Positions 59,928 to 64,000 of a stretch of DNA of 64,000 nucleotides are shown piece by piece. The number at the start of each line of letters is the position of its first letter. The stretch's first letter is position 1. This DNA comes from Halomonas elongata (GTDB taxonomy: Bacteria > Pseudomonadota > Gammaproteobacteria > Pseudomonadales > Halomonadaceae): the NCBI RefSeq assembly GCF_029081005.1, contig NZ_JAJQTQ010000005.1, positions 62,001-126,000 on the forward strand, written 5' to 3'. Position numbers and translations under genes: made by a program. The notes beneath the pieces are model-generated. The model was not told the origin of the DNA. It ran no database searches and was given only the letters and a program-made list of their open reading frames with translations.

Positions 59928-60998
59928 GGGGTCCAGGCAAATCGCCACCGGCTGCCCTTCCTCGGGCAGGAAGACGCCCGGCACCCGAGCATGCAAGTGC
60001 GCCTCGCGGCCATCGGCGCCATGCGCGCAGATATGCAGCAGGCTGGTACGCCCGAGCAACTTGGCCATGACCACATGGCTATGGGCAGGCGCCGGCGGTG
60101 TCGCCAGCGCCTCGACCCGCAGCGCCTCGGGGCGGATCATCACCCGAGCGCGCTCGCCTTCCGCCAGTTCCGGGGCCGCCACGTCGCCCACTGGCGTGGC
60201 CACACGTCCCCCTCGCACCTCGCCGAACAGCTCGTTGACCGTGTCGAAGAAGGTCACCACGAAGGGATCGGCCGGCTCGCAGTAGAGTTCCCGGGGGGTG
60301 CCCATCTGCACGACCTGGCCATCACGCATCAGGGCGATGCGATCGGCCATGAACATCGCCTCCTCGGGATCGTGGGTCACCAGCAGGGCCCCGGCCTCCA
60401 GTTTCTTGAGGACGTGCAGGGTATCGTCGCGAATGCGGTCGCGCAGCCGCGCATCGAGACTCGAGAAGGGTTCGTCGAGCAGCATCAGGCCGGGCTCCGG
60501 CGCCAGGGCCCGGGCCAGGGCGACGCGCTGCTGCTGCCCTCCCGACAGGGTATGCGGGTAACTCTCGGCATAGCCTTCCATGCCCAGTTGAGCGAGCAGC
60601 GCCATGGCACGCTCGCGGCGACGCCGTGCGGGCAACGACTCCAGTCCGAAGGTGACATTCTCGAGGACGTTGAGATGCGGGAACAACGCCGACTCCTGGA
60701 AAGCCAGGCCGACATTGCGTCGCTCCGGGGGCACGTGCGGCTCTCCCAACGTCCGCCCATTGACCGCGACATGCCCCCGCTGCAGAACCTCGAGACCAGC
60801 GACGATGCGCAATAGCGTGGTCTTGCCACACCCCGAAGGGCCCAGCAGGCAGACGACCTCGCCCTGGCGTACCGTCAGGTCGATTCCCGCCACTGCCGTG
60901 TGACGGCCGTAGGCGTGATGGATATCCCGCATGGTCAGGACAACGGGGGCCTTCGACTCGAGTGGCTCGACGGCGTTCTGAAAGGAAGCATGGTGCAT
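59874..60998 (-). CDS. fbpC: Iron(III) ABC transporter ATP-binding protein (FbpC type)
   Basis: A 374-residue ATPase. Walker A is GPSGCGKTT near residue 54, Q-loop FQESALFPH near 98, signature LSGGQQQR near 148, Walker B LMLLDEPFS near 168, and H-loop VTHD near 203. The C-terminal half is a TOBE/regulatory domain (RARVMIRPEALRVEA). The start at 60998 (MHHASFQN) is uncertain: alternatives exist at 61055 and 60932. It is divergent from fbpA and convergent with fbpB, not in one operon with either. Confidence 0.87.
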   Translation of the reverse strand: MHHASFQNAVEPLESKAPVVLTMRDIHHAYGRHTAVAGIDLTVRQGEVVCLLGPSGCGKTTLLRIVAGLEVLQRGHVAVNGRTLGEPHVPPERRNVGLAFQESALFPHLNVLENVTFGLESLPARRRRERAMALLAQLGMEGYAESYPHTLSGGQQQRVALARALAPEPGLMLLDEPFSSLDARLRDRIRDDTLHVLKKLEAGALLVTHDPEEAMFMADRIALMRDGQVVQMGTPRELYCEPADPFVVTFFDTVNELFGEVRGGRVATPVGDVAAPELAEGERARVMIRPEALRVEALATPPAPAHSHVVMAKLLGRTSLLHICAHGADGREAHLHARVPGVFLPEEGQPVAICLDPSQVFVFPAGASAAHGEA

Positions 60999-61209
60999 GG
61001 CGTTCGCCGGCTGAGAAGTTCGCGTCTCATGGTAACGCGAAAGCGTCTTCGACACGTTGCGATTTTCAATGACGCCACCTCAACGTCCAGGTCAACGTTT
61101 TTCATATCCCGTGGTTGACGCCCTTCTCGACAAACGCTTCAATACACGACAGGAAATGCAACGCATTAACATCCAAAAATCATTTCCAACACGCTTGAAG
61201 AGGTCTGCC

Positions 61210-62238
61210 ATGCCCCACTACCAGCGACTCGTCATGCCGCTTGCCGCCCTGCTGACCGGCGCGGCCTTCGCCACCAATGCCGCCGCCGATGAGCTCAACA
61301 TCTACTCGGCACGCCACTACGACTCCGACCAGGCGCTCTACGACGCCTTCACCGAAGAGACCGGCATCGAGGTCAATGTCCTTGAGGGCGATTCTGACCA
61401 GCTCATCGAGCGCATCCAGCGCGAAGGCGAGGCCAGCCCCGCCGATGTGATGATGACCGTCGACGCCGGCCGCCTGTGGCGCGCCGAGCAGGAAGACATC
61501 TTCGCCAGCATCGACTCCGACGTGCTGGCCGAGCGCCTGCCGGACTCGATGCGTCATCCCGAGGGCAAGTGGTTCGGCTTCAGCCAACGCGTTCGCGCCA
61601 TCTTCTACAACCCTGATGAAGTCGACGCCGACGAACTCAACACCTACGAAGACCTGGCCGACCCTCGCTACGAGGGCCAGGTGTGCATTCGTTCCTCCAA
61701 CAACATCTACAACCAGTCGCTGCTCGCCTCGTTGATCGCCCATCACGGCACTGAAGACGCCGAAGCCTGGGCCCAGGGCGTGGTCGACAACATGGCCCGC
61801 GACCCCGAGGGCGGCGACACCGACCAGATCAAGGGCGTGGCCAGCGGAGAATGCGATATCGCCGTGGCCAACCACTACTACTATGTGCGCCTGCTGGAGT
61901 CGGATAACGACGCCGACCGGGAAGTCGCCGAGAGCGTCGAGATCATGTTCCCCAACCAGGACGGCCGTGGTGCTCACGTCAACGTCGGCGGGGCGGGCGT
62001 CGTGCAGAACGCACCGAACCACGACAATGCCGTTCGTTTCCTCGAGTTCCTGGCCTCCGATGAAGCGCAGCATGGCTTTGCCGCCGGCAACTACGAATTC
62101 CCGGTCGTCCAGGGCGCCGAGAAGAGCGACGTGCTGGGATCCTGGGGTGACTTCAAGAAGGATCAGTTGAACATCAGCGAGCTGGGCGAGAACAACCCCG
62201 AGGCGATCAAGATCTTCGACCGCGTCGGCTGGCGGTAA
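61210..62238 (+). CDS. fbpA: Iron(III) ABC transporter substrate-binding protein (FbpA type)
   Basis: A 342-residue periplasmic protein with a signal peptide ending at NAAA/DE. The tyrosine cluster ANHYYYVRL near residue 220 corresponds to the paired iron-ligand Tyr of ferric-binding proteins, and IYSARHYDSDQALYDAF is the usual N terminus. Start 61210 (MPHYQRL) has GAGG upstream; the longer open frame from 61057 is ignored. The leader, shared with divergent fbpC, has no clear Fur box by eye. A terminator hairpin follows. Confidence 0.9.
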   Translation: MPHYQRLVMPLAALLTGAAFATNAAADELNIYSARHYDSDQALYDAFTEETGIEVNVLEGDSDQLIERIQREGEASPADVMMTVDAGRLWRAEQEDIFASIDSDVLAERLPDSMRHPEGKWFGFSQRVRAIFYNPDEVDADELNTYEDLADPRYEGQVCIRSSNNIYNQSLLASLIAHHGTEDAEAWAQGVVDNMARDPEGGDTDQIKGVASGECDIAVANHYYYVRLLESDNDADREVAESVEIMFPNQDGRGAHVNVGGAGVVQNAPNHDNAVRFLEFLASDEAQHGFAAGNYEFPVVQGAEKSDVLGSWGDFKKDQLNISELGENNPEAIKIFDRVGWR

Positions 62239-62264
62239 GACGTCACCGGACGCCGATAGCAAGG

Positions 62265-62287
62265 GGCCCGCGGCAATGCCGCGGGCC
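62265..62287 (+). terminator. Terminator hairpin after fbpA
   Basis: 10-bp perfect arms GGCCCGCGGC / GCCGCGGGCC around AAT, followed by TCTTTCGTTCG. Confidence 0.75.
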
Positions 62288-62359
62288 TCTTTCGTTCGTC
62301 GCCGGTTCGCCCTAAAGGAAACACTGCTTAAATGCCTGCGCATGCAAATCGCTGCGCTA

Positions 62360-62430
62360 TAGCCGCCATCCCTGGCGGCTACCCTGCGGGCCCGTCTAAA
62401 GACGGTTCAAATTCGCTCCTGGCGAATTTG
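62360..62430. repeat. Three consecutive perfect hairpins in the fbpA-TauE gap
   Basis: TAGCCGCCA-TCCC-TGGCGGCTA (62360-62381), CCGTC-TAAA-GACGG (62392-62405) and CAAATTCGC-TCCTG-GCGAATTTG (62408-62430). All are perfect and are only 2-10 bp apart. No coding or known RNA family fits. It may be a repetitive extragenic element or a structured RNA; only one copy is in the window. Confidence 0.6.
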
Positions 62431-62535
62431 TGCGCGGTGCTTGAAAGCTCGCCTAACTAAACGTTATGTCTCGCTTTCTGTGCTCCGTGCGCCTTGCGTT
62501 TCACTATGCTCGGCGATTTATTCAGCGTTTCCCGA

Positions 62536-62557
62536 AACGCCGTATGGGCGAGCGCAG
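62536..62557. repeat. Fragment of the right end of the long repeat
   Basis: 22 bases identical to the right end of the core of copy C (62679-62700), that is AACGCCGTATGGG then CGAGCGCAG. It is preceded by a degenerate stretch from about 62494. It looks like a decayed copy next to copy C. Confidence 0.6.
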
Positions 62558-62584
62558 ATAGCTCTCGGGCAATGCCTGGGCTCT

Positions 62585-62713
62585 GTCCGAAAAGTCGACG
62601 AGCGATGGCCAGACAAGGCAAAAATCGGCGAAAAGACGGAGTTTACGCGCTGTAAATGAGTACTTTGAGCCGATTTTTAACGCCGTATGGGCGAGCGCAG
62701 GCACTTTTCGGAC
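62585..62713. repeat. Long palindromic intergenic repeat, copy C
   Basis: 129 bp with 11-bp perfect terminal inverted repeats GTCCGAAAAGT / ACTTTTCGGAC. CGAGCG direct repeats at 62599-62604 and 62692-62697 bracket a core of 93 bp, the same length as in copy B and about 81% identical to it (18 differences, no gaps). It ends 4 bp from the stop of the leftward TauE/SafE gene. Confidence 0.88.
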
Positions 62714-62717
62714 GAGG

Positions 62718-63431
62718 CTAGTGGGGGATCATCAGCGCCACCCCCGACACCAGCGCAAACAGCAGCACCCCCTGACGCAGCCGGCGAGCATCGAGGCGCT
62801 GGTGCATGACGCGGCTGGCCACGCTGCCGACCAGCAGTGGCGGCAGCAGGTAGAGCGCCCAGCGCAATTGTTCCATACCGACCTTGCCCGCCGAAGCCAG
62901 GATCACCAGCGAGATCAGCTCGCCGACCAGGAAGCAGCAGGCGATGGTCGAGCGCAGCTCCGGGCCGGGGCGGTGCTGGTAGAGCAGCGCCAGCGGCGGG
63001 CCGCCGACGCCGGTGGCGGTCTCGGTCACCCCGGTGATCAGCCCCACCGACATGCAGGCCCCCGCCCTGGGGCGGAACACCGGCGCGAACAGCGCGGCCA
63101 GCACGGCCAGCACCGTCGAGGCGCCGATCAGCTGGTTGAGCCCGTTGGTGCTCATCACCACCAGGATCCACAGCCCCAGGAAGGTCCCCGGCAGTCGGCC
63201 CAGGCCGATCCAGGCGCTGCCCCGCCAGTCGATGGCCTCTCGCTCACGCAGCGCCACATAGAGGTTGAGCGGCAGCATCAGCACCAGCAATGCGACCGGC
63301 AGCAGGTCGGGGCGCAGCAGCCCCATCACCGGGGCAACGATCAACGCGAAGCCGATGCCGATCGCCCCCTGCATGAAGGCGGCGATGGCCGTGGCCGCGG
63401 CGAGGACGGCGTAGACGACGAGCTCACTCAT
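62718..63431 (-). CDS. TSUP-family permease (sulfite exporter TauE/SafE)
   Basis: A 237-residue inner-membrane protein with about eight helices in two repeats: AFMQGAIGIGFALIVAPVMGLLRP near residue 19 and MSVGLITGVTETATGVGGPPLALLYQ near 124. TSUP proteins move sulfite, sulfoacetate or other small anions. The start at 63431 overlaps the 3' end of the amidohydrolase gene by 8 bp, so the two genes are probably coupled; the carried anion may be a substrate or product of that enzyme. Confidence 0.88.
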   Translation of the reverse strand: MSELVVYAVLAAATAIAAFMQGAIGIGFALIVAPVMGLLRPDLLPVALLVLMLPLNLYVALREREAIDWRGSAWIGLGRLPGTFLGLWILVVMSTNGLNQLIGASTVLAVLAALFAPVFRPRAGACMSVGLITGVTETATGVGGPPLALLYQHRPGPELRSTIACCFLVGELISLVILASAGKVGMEQLRWALYLLPPLLVGSVASRVMHQRLDARRLRQGVLLFALVSGVALMIPH

Positions 63432-64000
63432 GAGGCCCCCGCGCCTCCGCATCCGACCGCGACGCCATGACCCGCGCGCGATGGGTCATCGAGGTCGGGT
63501 GCACCCGCTGGATCGGGGCGTTGGCCACCGCGGCGCCGGCCGCCTCGCGCACCTCGGCGAGCAGCGCACGGGCGTCCCAGTCCACGGGCCAGCCCTGCCA
63601 CAGCCGCAGCCGACCGTTGGTGAACACCGCCTCGATCTGATCGCGGTTGGCGTAGCGAACCAGCTCCCAGGGGCGGTCCCAGGATGGCGTCATCTCGGGC
63701 ACATTGAGATCCACCAGCAGGAAGTCGGCGGCCAGCCCCGGGGCGATCGCTCCGGTCACGCCCGACAACCCCGCCGCGTCGGCGCCGCCGCGAGTGGCGT
63801 GATCGAGCCACAACCAACCGCCGCCGCAGGAGGAATCGCCGCTGGCCAGCCCGAAGGTCAGTCGCTGGCTGGTCTCGGCGGCGTCCAGCAGCCGGAAGGC
63901 GTCGCTGCGCGTGCCGTCGCTGCCCAGCCCGAAGCGGATCCCCTGGGCGGCCATCTGCAGCGCCGGTGCCACGGCGTTGCCTTTCCAGCTGCTGGCCACC
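63424..64000 (-). CDS. Amidohydrolase-superfamily deaminase/hydrolase, C-terminal part (5' end beyond window)
   Basis: The visible 191 residues are the C-terminal end of a metal-dependent amidohydrolase of the AtzA/SsnA/guanine-deaminase type. GLGSDGTRSDAFRLLDAAE near the beginning carries the metal-ligand Asp, and GAIAPGLAADFLLVDLN is the usual end-of-barrel segment (GSIxPGxxADLxxxD). About 250 N-terminal residues, with the first metal-binding His pair, lie right of the window. It overlaps the TSUP gene by 8 bp. The substrate (purine, triazine or other) cannot be told from this part. Confidence 0.85.
   Translation of the reverse strand, partial: VASSWKGNAVAPALQMAAQGIRFGLGSDGTRSDAFRLLDAAETSQRLTFGLASGDSSCGGGWLWLDHATRGGADAAGLSGVTGAIAPGLAADFLLVDLNVPEMTPSWDRPWELVRYANRDQIEAVFTNGRLRLWQGWPVDWDARALLAEVREAAGAAVANAPIQRVHPTSMTHRARVMASRSDAEARGPHE

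Overview
The window reads as a chromosomal stretch of a high-GC gammaproteobacterium of the Halomonas / Chromohalobacter type. The inference rests on dense GC-rich coding, three TRAP transporters, FabY-type fatty-acid initiation, a protein repertoire rich in Asp and Glu, and housekeeping genes (glnE, dgkA, coaD, tmcA, rmuC, pepD) in gammaproteobacterial form. No rRNA, tRNA, insertion sequence, prophage or CRISPR array was seen.

The left half (1-31348) is an island for aromatic and hydroaromatic acid catabolism that converges on protocatechuate. (i) 1-7358: a family I CoA-transferase (cut by the left edge), a TRAP transporter, a hotdog aryl-CoA thioesterase, an aryl/hydroxycinnamoyl-CoA ligase and a divergent MarR regulator. 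One palindrome, TGTTTAT-N3-ATAAACA, lies before each of its three leftward transcription units. (ii) 7466-10015: a 3-hydroxybenzoate 4-monooxygenase (MobA-like) with a MarR partner. (iii) 10083-19382: a complete protocatechuate branch of the beta-ketoadipate pathway (pcaG, pcaH, pcaQ, fused pcaD-pcaC, pcaF, pcaJ, pcaI, pcaB) with LysR regulator PcaQ and IclR regulator PcaR. (iv) 19440-23420: a second IclR gene, an AEC permease, and a LysR/reductase pair of unknown role. (v) 23542-30127: a TRAP transporter plus type II dehydroquinase, an NAD-type shikimate/quinate dehydrogenase and a fused 3-dehydroshikimate dehydratase, which together turn quinate or shikimate into protocatechuate. Palindromes GTTCG-N5-CGAAC, often with another half-site 19 bp away, lie before pcaI, between pcaB and pcaR, before the second TRAP operon and before quiC. 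PcaR therefore probably controls both the lower pathway and the quinate feeder route.

The right half (31334-64000) is mostly core genome: glnE, dgkA, dacB, an SMR/PACE efflux pair with a LysR, a TrmB-like methyltransferase, fabY-coaD, a YfhL-type ferredoxin, a C69-like peptidase, a MATE pump, an AtoE-type carrier, a thioesterase, an entericidin-like lipoprotein, a HIT protein, two small lipoproteins, dps, rmuC, pepD and tmcA. After these come a third TRAP operon, iron ABC transporter genes in an unusual arrangement, a TauE/SafE permease and a truncated amidohydrolase.

The most unusual non-coding signal is a palindromic intergenic repeat in the right half. It occurs in long (129-142 bp) and short (40-49 bp) forms. 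The long forms share a 93-bp core flanked by CGAGCG direct repeats but have different, self-complementary arms. The short forms look like the same arms with the core removed exactly. Four of the five copies sit at or within a few bases of stop codons.
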